Assembly (NCBI GenBank): GCA_009761415.1
Contig: QUOL01000020.1
Coordinates: forward strand, 496,001-560,000
Length of the DNA: 64,000 bases
Reading direction: 5' to 3'
DNA from: Sarcomyxa edulis
Taxonomy: Eukaryota > Basidiomycota > Agaricomycetes > Agaricales > Mycenaceae
Part shown: piece after piece, positions 10,267 through 21,883 of the stretch
Layout: each line of letters opens with the position of its first letter
Numbering within the stretch: position 1 is the first letter of the stretch
Notes under the pieces: model-generated
Seen by the model: only the letters and a program-made list of their open reading frames with translations
Databases searched by the model: none
Told to the model about the DNA's origin: nothing
Translations under genes and position numbers: made by a program

Positions 10267-12723
10267 CGAGTCCTGAGGTGGAAAACGATTGATATCACAA
10301 TTAAGTAGCGGATGGCATTAAGTACTCACGCGTTGCAGAAAATCCGAAACTTCGAAAAGCAGAACCAGGTAGATGGGGTATGTCAGAGGTCTCGGAGAAC
10401 CAGACGCGTGAGATCTTCAAGCTGCGCGGGCCTTCTATAGCATCGTTGACCTTCTAGTCGACCTATATATAGGAAAGTAGAAGAAACGGGTTACAATGTA
10501 AGCTCCTCCTAAGATGCACGCATGTACGCATGCCATTCCGCTTTTCCACGAAACATGTCTCCAGCAGCTCGTTTGATTCCTAAAGCAGTGTCAGCTTAGC
10601 GAGGAATTCGAAAGATAATTGGTCGGAATCGTGACCGTCGTGACTCATTTTTATTCGATCTATTAATAAAGTCGGGCGGTTCGGGATTCGGCGGAATGGC
10701 CAATCAGGACTCCTCTCCTCCGAAATCATCTTGAATGGTCTCTCGACATATACCAGTTGCTCGCTCAGCGCTCATCCACAATGGGCGCTTTAAACTTACC
10801 GAGACCAGCCAACTGCCACCAAATCAATGTACTCAGTCGTTGACACTCAACACACATGAAACCGTATTCGCACCAAGGTACTTGGTGAGTTTTCCATCTT
10901 TCATCTGGCATCTTCGCCGTGAATTCGAGCTTTATGTGCCTACAATGTCACTGAATTATGTCCAAGATATGCCACCGTTTCTAGGAATAGGTCTACCTCA
11001 TGCTGTGCGTGCAGTCGACCACTGGTTTCTGAATGTGCTGTAGGCATGGTGATCATCAACACCCTATAGTTTATATTGACCGCGATAATAACGATTCCTC
11101 ACAATCTGTCAGACGCCCAGTATTATCGTTCCGGAATGCTCCAAGATCTTGAAAACACTGCAGCTTTCTGAAACCCACCACAGTTGCGAGTAGAGCTTTT
11201 ACAAGTAGACTTCTATGAACGCTCCAATATCGATGGTGATAGGTACGTATATGATCCTTGACTTTCAATTGGAAGACGTGTGACAAACACGGTCTTGTCC
11301 CGCCATACCTGGATATAGATGAGACTGCCGATCCTCCTCTCTAGCCTATTTTGTCACAGCATGGATCCCTTTTGCCTTCTGAGCCTACCCCACAGGTTTC
11401 GCCCTGCCCAGGCTCAAAGACCCGGAGCATTCCTCGGCATTGCTACAAAAGAAGAACAAGGCCAGTAGCAGTGTAAAGATGATTACTTCCCGTACAAACC
11501 CCGTAATGATCGGCTGGGGAGCAATAACGGATGATGAATCATGTACAATTCATCATCGTCGCGTCTCTCCCGCTTCTAGGAAGCCAAAAAAGTGAGTCAT
11601 CCCGCCGACCATTGAGACAAGAGTACCCGAGAATCATTCTTTTCCATTATTTATTTCCGAATTCCGTCATCGGCCATTCAACTTACGCTAACTATATACT
11701 GGAGTACCACTTCACTCAAGGAGATGCAGCCGCCACTACTATTCAGTAGTAGATGCTCTTTTCTCGCCATTTGTTTAGTATCGCTCTGAACTCAGCTGAT
11801 TCCTCAACGATCTAACTTCTTACTGGTTGAATAGAGGACGAAGTCAAATACTACCAAGCAAAAACACGTGTCGCGCCCATCCTCTTATTTCCGTCTCCAC
11901 TCAGAATCCTCCGATTCCATTCAAAACGGACACCTTCTTGACCTCCTTGGATATCCAGGCTTCCCTCTCGGACCTCATTCAGAATATGAGAATCGAGATC
12001 GGGCATCAATCCCAGGCACTTCGTCTGAAACCATGAACTCGCTGTACAGTAAATGCAACTCATCGCCTTCCCAGGGGGGCCGAGGGCAACAGCAGCTCCC
12101 GGCGGTCCTTACCTGAATCACATATTCTCACCATGATATATGTCCTGACCACAGGATGACTTCATTGATGCCACAGCCATATATCGGATGGTTCCGATGG
12201 CTTACCGAATCCCGGGACTTAGTCCCATCAATAGAGTCTTAAGGTCCCAGCTCCTCAATATCTGATTGCGATTTCAAAGGAGTACTGACTGCACTGCTGC
12301 GCGGTATTTTTGGAATGGGTCATTACATGCAGAGATCTCAACATCTATCCCAAGCCTATCCACACGTTTTGAACCTCGATCGTTCGACGCGCTCAAAGAC
12401 GATAACCACTGACTGTGGGGTAGATGGCCACGGATCTCTGTGTATCCGACTCGCCCGAAGACCTCCACGTGGACACTGCTATTTCGATATTTCGTCACTT
12501 CGCTGGCCACCGGCGCGAGCAAACTATGCAAAGGTAAACGGTCAAAAAACTAATCATGTTTTCAAAAATCGAATCTACGGATCCTGGATTTAGATAAACC
12601 CATTCAAGTGAACGTTTCACGGCCCCGGTTCTAGTCCTGCTTCTCACTCGCATCCATCCGTACAGCCGTCATGCCATTCTCATAAAAACCATTCCTGCTC
12701 AGAATCTTTTCAGTAAACTCTCC
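10267..12723. other. Long intergenic stretch, no gene supported
   Basis: About 2.4 kb without a convincing coding region. Open frames at 10735-11043, 11531-11749, 11827-12036 and 12274-12593 are short, lack recognisable motifs and cannot be joined into a sensible protein. The left end should hold the HPP promoter and the right end the P450 promoter. An AT-rich patch lies near 10650-10680. Confidence 0.5.
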
Positions 12724-14891
12724 ATGGCTGCGGTCGCCCACTCTTTCTTTTCATTCCCTGATAATGGAATCTACTTCATCCTCTTGTGCGGACTACTATA
12801 TCTATATCATTTTCGAGCTTCGTCAAAAAATCTCCCTCTTCCTCCTGGGCCCCGAGCATGGTTTCTCGACTGTATATTCGGTGTGAAGTATCAGATCCCC
12901 ACATCAGTGCCTCCTTGGAAGGTATACGCAGAATGGGCTCGTACTTACGGCGGTACGATCCATCGTCAGAACTTGGTTATTACGACAATTTTGCTAATCA
13001 CTTCTCCAGGATCTCTCCTGTCGTTCCGGATATTCAACCGTCGAATTCTCATCCTCAATGATTTCAAATCAGTTCACGATCTGTTAAACAAACGTGCCAA
13101 CATATACTCGGATCGTCCCAGGTCATGGATGTATCATGACCTTTGTGGGCGGAAAAACTCCGTCTTCAATGTCTCCTCCTTGGATGACCGGCATAAAGCA
13201 TATCGCAAGATCTTGCAGACCGGTCTTGGTCCACGAGCAATTCAGCAGTATGCAGGCCTGATGGAATCGGAAGCTCGTACCTTGGTCGATGGCTTGACGT
13301 TGAAGCCGCAAGATTATGAGACACATATTCGTCGGTCAGTTGCGCTTGTCTAGACTCATTCTAGACTACACCTGAAACCACAGACTAAAAATGATTGCGA
13401 ATCAAAATAGGAATGCTGCTGCAGTGATCATGAAAGTCGCGTGCGTGTTAATCTACATCTCATCCGCCGTCTCTTCATCTCCTAGAATGTATGAAAATGT
13501 GGCTGACTGGTACTTTTTGGCTATAGATTCGGCTATACTATTTCTCGCACTGATGACAAGTTCATCAAAGTTGCGGAAGAAGCCTCCCAGATATCAGGAT
13601 GGGCTCTAACACCAGGCCGCTGGTTAGTCGATTACTATCCCATCGGTGAGTCTAGCCATTGCTTGGAACAACCCCTTCTCTAAAGAATATCACAGTAAGA
13701 TTTATACCACGGTGGTTCCCAGGCGCGTCGTTCAGACGCCAAGCTGCAATCTGGCGCCACAAATTAGAGTCCCTGTCTAGCGTTCCACATCAGTGGGTTA
13801 AGGAACAGATGGTATGTCAGTCCATCTACGAGTCGATCATAGCAGTCACATGATGTCTATCACAGGCATCAGGCAACTATACCGAGTCATTTACTTCACG
13901 ACTACTCAAACCTGAGGATGAGCACATAGTAAGTCCTCAGGAAGAAGATATCATAAAGTGGTGTGCGGGTGGACTTTACGCGGGTGCCGCAGATACTGTA
14001 AGCATCTGATCCCGTCTCCCTCAGCTTATGCGTGTGATATCCTCTGATTTCCATGAGGGGATGCCTCATCTCAGACGGTGTCTTGTACGATCTCTTTCAT
14101 TATGCTTATGGCTCTACACCCGGATGTTCAAGAGCGTGCCCGAGCTGAAGTAGATCAAGTTCTCGAAGACCGTCACCTACCCCGCGTCGGTGATCCGCAT
14201 CTACTTCCCCAGATCGGTGATCTTCCCCGCTTTCGATACCTTCTCGCCGTCCTCAAGGAGGTCCTTCGATGGGCCCCTGTGGGTAACCTTTTGCTCCCTC
14301 ATAGAGTGATACAGGACGACGAATATTTAGGTTATCGGATTCCGAAGGACACCACCATCATTGCCAACGTTTGGTCAGTCACGTTCATCTTTGAAGTGAC
14401 AAACTCAAAGTGTTCAATCAAACTCTCTCACTGGCAGGGCAATTATGCACGATGAGACTATGTATCCTGATCCCTTCAGATTTGACCCCGATCGATTTAT
14501 GCCGTGTTCAGAGGAGGGCCTGGACTGTCACTATGGTCGTGGCCTGCAAGACGACATCCAGCCTGATCCCCGTACTTTTGGGTTTGGATTCGGAAGGAGG
14601 GCCTGTCCAGGTGACTTGAATGAGATATTCATTTAGCTCTATGAAACTTCATAATGACATCGCCTTTCAAGGTGTCCAGTTTGCAGAAACGACTATGTTG
14701 TTGACCATGGCAACCATCCTCTTCAACTTCGATATAAACCGCCCATCCGATGAGCCCATGGCCGAGGTAGAGTTTACCCCGGGATTTACTAGGTCCGTCT
14801 TGTCTACACTCCCGCTAAGCCCTTTATTGACTTTAACGGGATTCCACGCAGTCACATTAAACCCTTCAATGTCCGAATCACCCGTCGATGA
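12724..14891 (+). CDS. Cytochrome P450 monooxygenase
   Basis: Multi-exon model from ATG 12724 to TGA 14889-14891, about 500 residues. It has an N-terminal membrane anchor (IYFILLCGLLYLYHF) followed by the proline hinge LPLPPGP. Seen: I-helix region AGAADTTVS (split by an intron near 13997-14077), K-helix ExxR (KEVLRWAP), the PERF-like DPFRFDPDRFMP, and the heme-binding loop FGFGFGRRACPG with the ligand cysteine. The protein continues as VQFAETTMLL after an intron. The C-terminus is SHIKPFNVRITRR. It resembles the large basidiomycete group annotated as O-methylsterigmatocystin oxidoreductase-like, expanded for secondary metabolism and detoxification. It lies 3.4 kb beyond the UstYa-like gene, so it could belong to the same cluster, but that is not shown. 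Confidence 0.9.
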
Positions 14892-15209
14892 CTCTTCTAT
14901 AGTCAAACCCATTGGCGCTCATGCAGTGGCACAGCGTTCCTCGGCTTGAAACCTTTTATCCCCACAATAATTCACTAATCTCAATCTACACGTGTCGTAA
15001 ATATCTACATAGTTTATGTGCCTCTTCATATGTTGTAGTATTCTGTGGACTACTAATCTTGCAGTGCAATATTTTTCGTTCCTGTCTCGCACATCCTAAC
15101 AGTTTCTAAACTACATACCATATACACTGTAATCGGTACATATCAATCTCAGTCATAATGAAACAAAGATGGCGCCCTTTGCTTGAACATCTCCGCGGGC
15201 CAAGCAATT
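14892..15209. other. Short convergent gap
   Basis: Holds the 3' ends of the P450 (plus) and the Atg14/UVRAG-like gene (minus). No gene seen. Confidence 0.5.
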
Positions 15210-17838
15210 TCAAGTAAAGCTTTCATCAAGGTTATCGTCGTCCATTAAATCCCAACCTTCATCTTCTTCAACGATCTTGTTTTCCTTTTTGTCACTTCGA
15301 GATGATCGAGACGCCTTCACGCGATGCGAATGCGGGCGTGCGCGAGAAGCAGGATTGGCCGTCGTAGCCTGCAAGAGCTGTGCAAAATCGAGTGGAAACG
15401 CGGCTGGTGTGGGTGGAGGTAGAAATGGGGTCGTTTCATGCGATTTTCTAAAATAGCTCGCAGGTCAGGCATTGACAGTAGCCAGGACAAAACAGAAGAC
15501 AGAAATACTGACCGCCCTAGTTCTGAGCTGCAGCAAACGCTCCAGAGGTTACTCAATACATCGCCTGCTTGGCTCAGTGGTATATCGACGCTTTGGGTAT
15601 GTGCGAGGTAACAAACGTTATACAATAGCATCGCAAATGCAGTGGTAAATGATTTTTGGGGCTGAGTTTCTGATACATCAGTGTCTTCCATATAGGAGTC
15701 CGCTGGATTGGAGGGACTTGGCGGGAGCGTAGTTGATGGGGTTGAAGTCGGAGAGGAAGGTGGGGCCGATGATGAGAGATGAAGGGGATGCTTTGTATGC
15801 CATCTAGATACGTAACGTCGGGTTAGAAACAAGGGATTTGAACAGAAAGAAGACATCCCTTGCCCAACCACCGCTTTCGCCGCCCTTACCGGCGCCAATC
15901 CATGGTTGACCTACACCGAGCTTCTTCCCAGTCCAGGTTATCTCGAAGGGAAGCTTAACTCCTAGGTAGAAAGTTAGAAGCGAGAGAAAATGGATTGTAT
16001 GCGTGATGACGGCGTTGATGTGATCTGGTGGGTATCCTGTGGAACGCCGTTAGGGTCTCGAAGACAACATTGTAAATGAGGATAGGTCACGGACTTCGTA
16101 TATCCCCCGGTACAGGCAATATCCGATCACCGATGGTCCATTCACCCTTCGTCCCAGCCTTGCCACCGATGGGAGGCCTGCCTCCGACCTCCACGATATT
16201 GAAGACCTCGACGAGTTCCTGGACCAATCCAGAACGAGCGCGAGAGATAGTAGAGGAAAGAGATGTCAAATCCTGAGCTATCCGGACAGTGCTAGTGGTG
16301 AGAGAGACCGATAAAGGTAAGAGTTTGGCTTCTGACAATGTCCGACGGCGAGAGGCTAGTCCTTCCCGTAGTGCTCGAAGACGGTCTCTCTCTGTAAAAA
16401 TACACGTTTGATACAGATAAATATATAAAAGGTATAATGTTGCGTACTCTGGTCATTGTCCTTCCTCAACTTGGCCAGACCTTCCAAGACAGCTTCAAGT
16501 TTCTCTTGATGCCCTGCCACTTCAGCCCTCGAAAGACGGGCCTTATCTACTATCTCTAGTGCTTTAGATGCTTTAGATACCTGCTCATCTCGATCGGAAG
16601 CAAAATGTTGTGTTTGAAGACGAAAGTCTCTAAGACTGCGAAGGACGTCAGTCTACATCCCTTCTACTCAATCTAAGGGAAGTCTCACTGGGTCCGAAGA
16701 CAATTTTCACAGTAGAATTGACGTTGTTTCGAGGTACAATTCTTGCAGTCCATAATATTGAGGTGGAAGCATCGAAGAGGTAAACTTGAAGAGTAGCGCC
16801 TTGGTAGCGCCCATCGACTTCTGACTCGTACGCTCTCGTCGTCAACGACTACTGCAGTCTATCTTGCTCTCTCCCTCAAAGACTCTAATCGCCTAGGCAT
16901 TCATAAGAATCAGGTAATAAGATACACTCTAACGTACTCAAGCTCCAATGACCGGGGTTATCTGGACAACGGACAAGCAAGCTAGGTTCCTCTGAAGGTA
17001 TCGAAACTTCGGGGCAGTCGTCCTCGGACTGACAATATTGTTCCAGTGATTGGCGAGTTATTCCAGAACCTCCAGCATCTCATGCTCGGTGAGCACGACA
17101 AATGTCTGGCTGTTTTGACACTGAACTTGAGTACTACCAGAGCGGGGGAAAAAAGTCATGTTGAGTAGTAGGAACGCAATGATGGCATCGTGCGGTCCAA
17201 GGACTACCCCGTCCTCTTTCCTCATATATATTTCCGTCAAACAAGTACCTCTAATGACCTTTCAATCCGTCAGTTACGGAAGTGTTTCCATCGATTATCG
17301 ATATGGTGCGCAGAAACTATATTTCTAACGTCATCAAAAGCGCTGAGCTGAGCATTAATTCGTTTATTTCAGTTTCACCTGATACCGAATCCTCGTTATC
17401 CTGAGTCACCAGAGCCTCAAACAAGTCTTTCGCCATGGATATATGCATCCCCAGGTCGGGCTTTGTTTCTTTTCCGTGAAACAGCAGTGTATGTCCTGAA
17501 CATCGATATATCGACATACGGCCCGATGGATGATCTACCTGATCTTCCCAGCGTCGTCTGGACAATAATCGTTTCCCCGCTTGGTCAATCCGAGTCGGTA
17601 CTTACCTCGGAGAATCAATGATGGGGCGTTCCCCACTCATATCACGCGACACTTCAACAGTCTCAAAGACTGGAGCCTCGCCTCGAGCAAAGGCCAAAAG
17701 CTGCACCTCGACTCGAATATGGTTTCGGAATTCTCGCCGTCTGTTTTTTTTACGAATCAAGCCTAAACGGGCCACTCCATCGCCCCTTGAATTGTATCCT
17801 TGGTTTTGATTCAAATCCGATGTTTTCCGGTGTAGCAT
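15210..17838 (-). CDS. Atg14/UVRAG (Vps38)-like subunit of a PI3-kinase complex
   Basis: Multi-exon gene with start probably at ATG 17838 and stop TGA 15210-15212. An N-terminal C2-like part (about 17060-17565) is followed by a coiled-coil region (about 16350-16640, with SKASKALEIVDKARLSRAE and ERDRLRALREGL). Then comes the conserved late domain: LVQELVEVFNIVEVGG, WTIGDRILPVPGD, YLGVKLPFEITWTGKKLGVG and WHTKHPLHL. The protein ends in an acidic tail (EEDEGWDLMDDDN). This order matches UVRAG/Atg14-type subunits that, with Vps34, Vps15 and Atg6, direct phosphatidylinositol 3-kinase to autophagy or endosomes. I cannot tell Atg14 from Vps38. The exon junction near 15795-15850 is unresolved: the obvious acceptor does not join in frame with the previous exon. 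The start is also not firmly fixed. Confidence 0.72.
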
Positions 17839-18443
17839 CCTGTCGATGTAGACTCGATAGTCAGCGTCCCTGTGTTTAGACGCGACTGCTCAAAAGACCA
17901 ACATTTTCTGGCAACCACCGACAAATTTGTCATATCCCAAGGTCTACAATTGTGCATACGACCGCCAGGATCTCGAAACTACGGCGTTCGAAACTAGAGA
18001 TATCTATGAACCGTCGAAAGCAGTACATCAACCTCACGAGAGGCCCTACCCGATTGTACAGCGACCATGAGCATCGGACAACCGGCAACTTGATTTTACT
18101 ATCGACCAGAGCCAGAGCTCGGAAAATGTCCGTCATTAATGCAACGGGAGAATGTGCCGATGTAACGCTCGCACCTTCTGGAAAGTTCTTCCCGGGCCCC
18201 ATATCAAGACGGAGGCGACGGATGTGTTTCTGGTCGGAAGTTTCTACCACCTTGGGGTTTATAGACATGGCGGTGGCCTCGAGAATCTCGAGGTCGGCGA
18301 AGGGTCAATAAAAAGGCATCAATACAAGAAACTGACTCAGGTTCAAATAACTTTGTACGATTCTCATGAACTACTCCGATTCGTACGATCTCAAATTGAT
18401 CAGCCAATACCAGTGGACATTGAACCCGAACGACACTGAAAAA
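17839..18443. other. Gap with possible minus-strand gene remnant
   Basis: A minus-strand open frame at 17930-18268 (112 residues, no recognised domain) and another at 18204-18407 overlap in different frames. They could be exons of a small unknown gene or a remnant. I cannot assemble them convincingly and assign no function. Confidence 0.3.
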
Positions 18444-19885
18444 TCAGACATCTACCCTTCCTCGTGCGAGAGTTTCGAGAACGCTTCTAGCAGAAGGTCG
18501 TTTCTCTGCATCCAATTGTATGCAGGCACAAACGAGATCTCTATACCAGTCCGGAGTGGCACCCTCTCCTTCTTGCCAGAACAATCGAGGCACGTGAAAA
18601 TGATGTCTGCTGAAATTCTCTATCTCCTCAGCAAGCGCCCACAACGTGAGTCCCAAGGAAAACACATCATGAGATGCAGTTGGCTCGCCCTTATTGATGT
18701 TGACTTCAGGTGGAGCATAACGATCCGTACATCCACTCGACACAGGTTTGACGTCGATGAGGCAGAGTCGACCGTCAGCTAGCAGGACAACATTTTCCAG
18801 TTTGAGATCCCCGCTGAACGAGTTGGCCTCGTGGAGAACAACAAGGCCGCGTGCGATGTCTGAGGCCCACAAATGTTTCGTCGCCCAGTCAAGTAGTTTG
18901 GGCCTGTGTAGCGTCGCAAAGCTTTCGTTATCGACGCCCTTATTGTCTTCGAGTTCTACGGGAGATAAATCGGGCGAATAGGAGGGAGATGGAGGTTGCG
19001 AGGTGATTCTAGGGGACACCCACGAGTCACCGAGAGTAGTCTTTCGCAAGCGAGAAAGGACCTCCGAGAGACTTCCTGCCCTATGATACGGCATCAGATA
19101 CCCACGAAAGCGCTGAGGATCTGTAGTATCAGAAACGAGAAACGCGGGTTTGACGATGAATCGGGAATCGAAGTGTGACAAATGCACGATTTCCTTGTCA
19201 AGTGCCTGGCCTTTGCTCTGACCTAAGATATCTCTGGTCTCCGGGAGAATATCCAGAAAATGAGTGTCTTGTCCATCGTACTTGAAGGCGTAAAGTTCGC
19301 CGTCAAATTCAACCAGATCAACCACCGAATAGGTCAGATATTTGTGGCAAGTAAGTAAGGAGATGGGGATGACGGGGAGGTCGACATCGCTAGGTAATGG
19401 GGAGTATATGATCTCGCAGGGTTGGATAGGACTGACTGTGGCGCGTCCATCAACAGTCTGGAAGGCGAGGCGAATGATGGGAGCGGAGAGATGGATGAGC
19501 GGGAGGACTTGATGAAAAAAAAACTCGTGGTCCATAATGGCATCGCCAAAGTTGAGGATTCGATTTTCTGCGCAGTCGGGCAGCTCTTTGTTTCTCGAGT
19601 ACTCGACGATAATACGGAAACCACTGTCATAACGAGTCGGATCAAGCTCATAACCAAACATACACCAGCCGTGATCATAACGGCCGTCTTTTCCACGGAT
19701 GTTCATGTAATAAGACATGATGGTGACACCCTTGTAGAGGTTCGGAAGAGGTTCGGAGCCTGGACTCGGATTCAATTGTAGAGGAGGATTTGCAAGCGCT
19801 GAATAAGTGTGTCAGTGAGATCCAATGCGTTAGTATCTGGAGACTGACCAATGGCCTCAGACGGTACATCAACGAGCACATCCAT
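18444..19885 (-). CDS. Protein kinase-like protein, atypical
   Basis: 463-residue model: ATG 19883-19885, one 50-base intron at 19799-19848, stop at 18444. The C-terminal half has a kinase-like fold: a membrane-distal helix DIARGLVVLHEANS, a catalytic-loop-like FSGDLKLENVVLL (keeping D, K and N), then IDV where DFG is expected, APPEV as the APE motif, HDVFSLGLTLWALAE and the closing PDWYRDLVCACIQLD..RPSARSVL. No clear glycine-rich loop is visible at the N-terminus. The N-terminal 200 residues are of unknown type. The DFG change suggests weak or no catalysis, or a diverged metal-binding site. The pseudogene at 5100-6145 is a decayed relative. Confidence 0.7.
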
Positions 19886-21883
19886 GTAGGAAGAAGGGTA
19901 GAGTACTAGTAGTAGTTGATATGATGCGGGAGGATGTGGACCTTTATACGTGCCCAAACTTGTGTTACTGATTTCGTGCTAGTCATATGGAGCAATGCTT
20001 CCTGCAGTATTCAACGCCCGTCCTAATATAAGTCTATCCTGGATATAGCGATATCAGACTCGGAAGCGCAATCAGATCCGAGAGATGCAGAGATCTAAAT
20101 TTGAAAACTGAATTTACGATGTGCACATGCATGATCTCCACGCCAGACGTCTCATCGATAGTTGCAACCCACCCAAACGACATACTTTGAGCGCATCGTC
20201 CTTGGATGGTGATTCCGTGGAGTGCAAGCAACAAGACTAAGAGACAAATACCAAAGCTAGTATGCGTGGCAGTCTCAGCAGTAAGGTGTGCCTGGACCTC
20301 TAAACGGTCATCGATAGAATGCTCAGATCGACATCGCGTTTGTAGATCGTGGCCCAGTAGGACCAAAAGAATTGACTACGGTGAAAAATGAGTTCGACGT
20401 ACCTCAGATCACTTCCGTAATTTGTAAGCATCGCTATCGTACTAGCCTGTCTGCATTCGCCAGTTCTAGCTCTAGAACAGCTCTGATAAATGTTTGTGGA
20501 AATGTTAGGACTGTTGTTTGGCACCCACCGCAATTCCAAACAGCCGCCCACGGTGATCACGATCACGTTTCAGAGTCATGGAGGAGGAGGAGGAGGAGGT
20601 ATCGGTTCGGACGTGATGAACAAACATAGTACAGCCTGTTCTTCCCTGACCGAAGCGCCCGAGATAAGGAGATCATAACTGCGGTGTTGATCCCTAGATG
20701 AACCTGCGGGAGCAGCAGTCAAGCAGGAGTACTCACATTTGTCAAACTTGGCCGTTCCCTCCGTCTCTCGACGCGTCTTTTGAGTCATCCCTTCACGCGC
20801 AAAACTTTAGTACCAGGAACATCTCGAGCACACCTAGTGGGCCTGCTAGCCCTTTGGCCATTTAGCATAGGAGTCTTTTGGGGTACGTTTCTCGACCCCT
20901 CTCAGAGAAAGCATTGGATGGGTAGACGGCTTGGACTGAGGCGCATGGAAAGAGTTGGTGGGTTAAATTGGGGAGAAAAAATGTAGTATGCATTACACTG
21001 AAATCCTATCAGTCGTCAAGCCTTTTGGAATACTCACCAACAATAAAGGACAGTTAACTAGGCCTTTCCACTTGTTGGACGATGAATTTATCAGCAATCC
21101 GTTCTTTTTTCTCGAAGAGTCCTACCTAATTTCTCACCTTGACATATCTAGGCTCCCCCGTATCTTCTCTTCTCTTCTCTTCTTGTTCTCTTCAACTGTA
21201 CGCGCTGATTCATCCGGTAGACTGTTCAAAGGAGCCATGAGACAGTGTGATCTAGGAATGTGAGCTTAGTCCAGAAAAACCACAGGAGAAGTGTCTTTGG
21301 ACGTGTCCTTGAACATTTTGAGTCCCTTCGCACTCCTCGGCAGGGTGGCCCAAGAGTCTGTTGCGTTCCAGGTTCTGCATGACCTCGATATAATGATCGT
21401 CTGATCTGAAAATATCTTGAATCGAGACTGATACAACGATATAGTCGCGATATAGTGCGATGTCGACGAGAGAGTCTGAGGCGAGCCGTCGGATAAGCGG
21501 CTCTCGATCACTTCAAGTCCGTCCCACTTTTAGTCTCCCATTATTTTCTCAGGTCGTGCCTCTCTAAAGTCTCTGCTTTGTCTTGTCTCGAGCACTCTTG
21601 ATCTGCTGCTTCTGGGCCTTGTACATGACGTCTACATTCTCTTCGAGCGCGCACTGATCATCAAGCGGTAAAGCTACATCTCTCGAGCATACCACACGAT
21701 GGCATGTAACACCGCAGAATATGTTTCGGATATCCCTACGATGAATATATCCACCTCAAATGCAGTCGAGGTTGTCCCTATACGTCTCCTCACATGATGA
21801 TCTCGAGGTTGGCATCAGCGCCTGTGAGTGATTCACAACAAGTCATAGGAAGGACTTCGAATTTCCAAGGTTTAAAAACAAAC
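19886..21883. other. Intergenic with unassigned small open frames
   Basis: About 2 kb. Minus-strand frames at 20034-20366 (containing the hydrophobic ICLLVLLLALHGITI) and 20300-20566 overlap and may be debris of one membrane-protein gene. A GGA-type microsatellite lies at about 20578-20598. A minus-strand frame at 21266-21511 has no known motif. Nothing here supports a complete gene. Confidence 0.4.
20578..20598. repeat. GGA-type microsatellite
   Basis: Run of about six GGA triplets seen directly in the sequence. Confidence 0.85.

Noticed and set aside
10735..12593. Several short open frames as exons of one gene
   Set aside because: No motif, no consistent splice chain and mixed strands.
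19422..19781. Plus-strand 119-residue open frame
   Set aside because: Antisense to the kinase-like gene, no motif.
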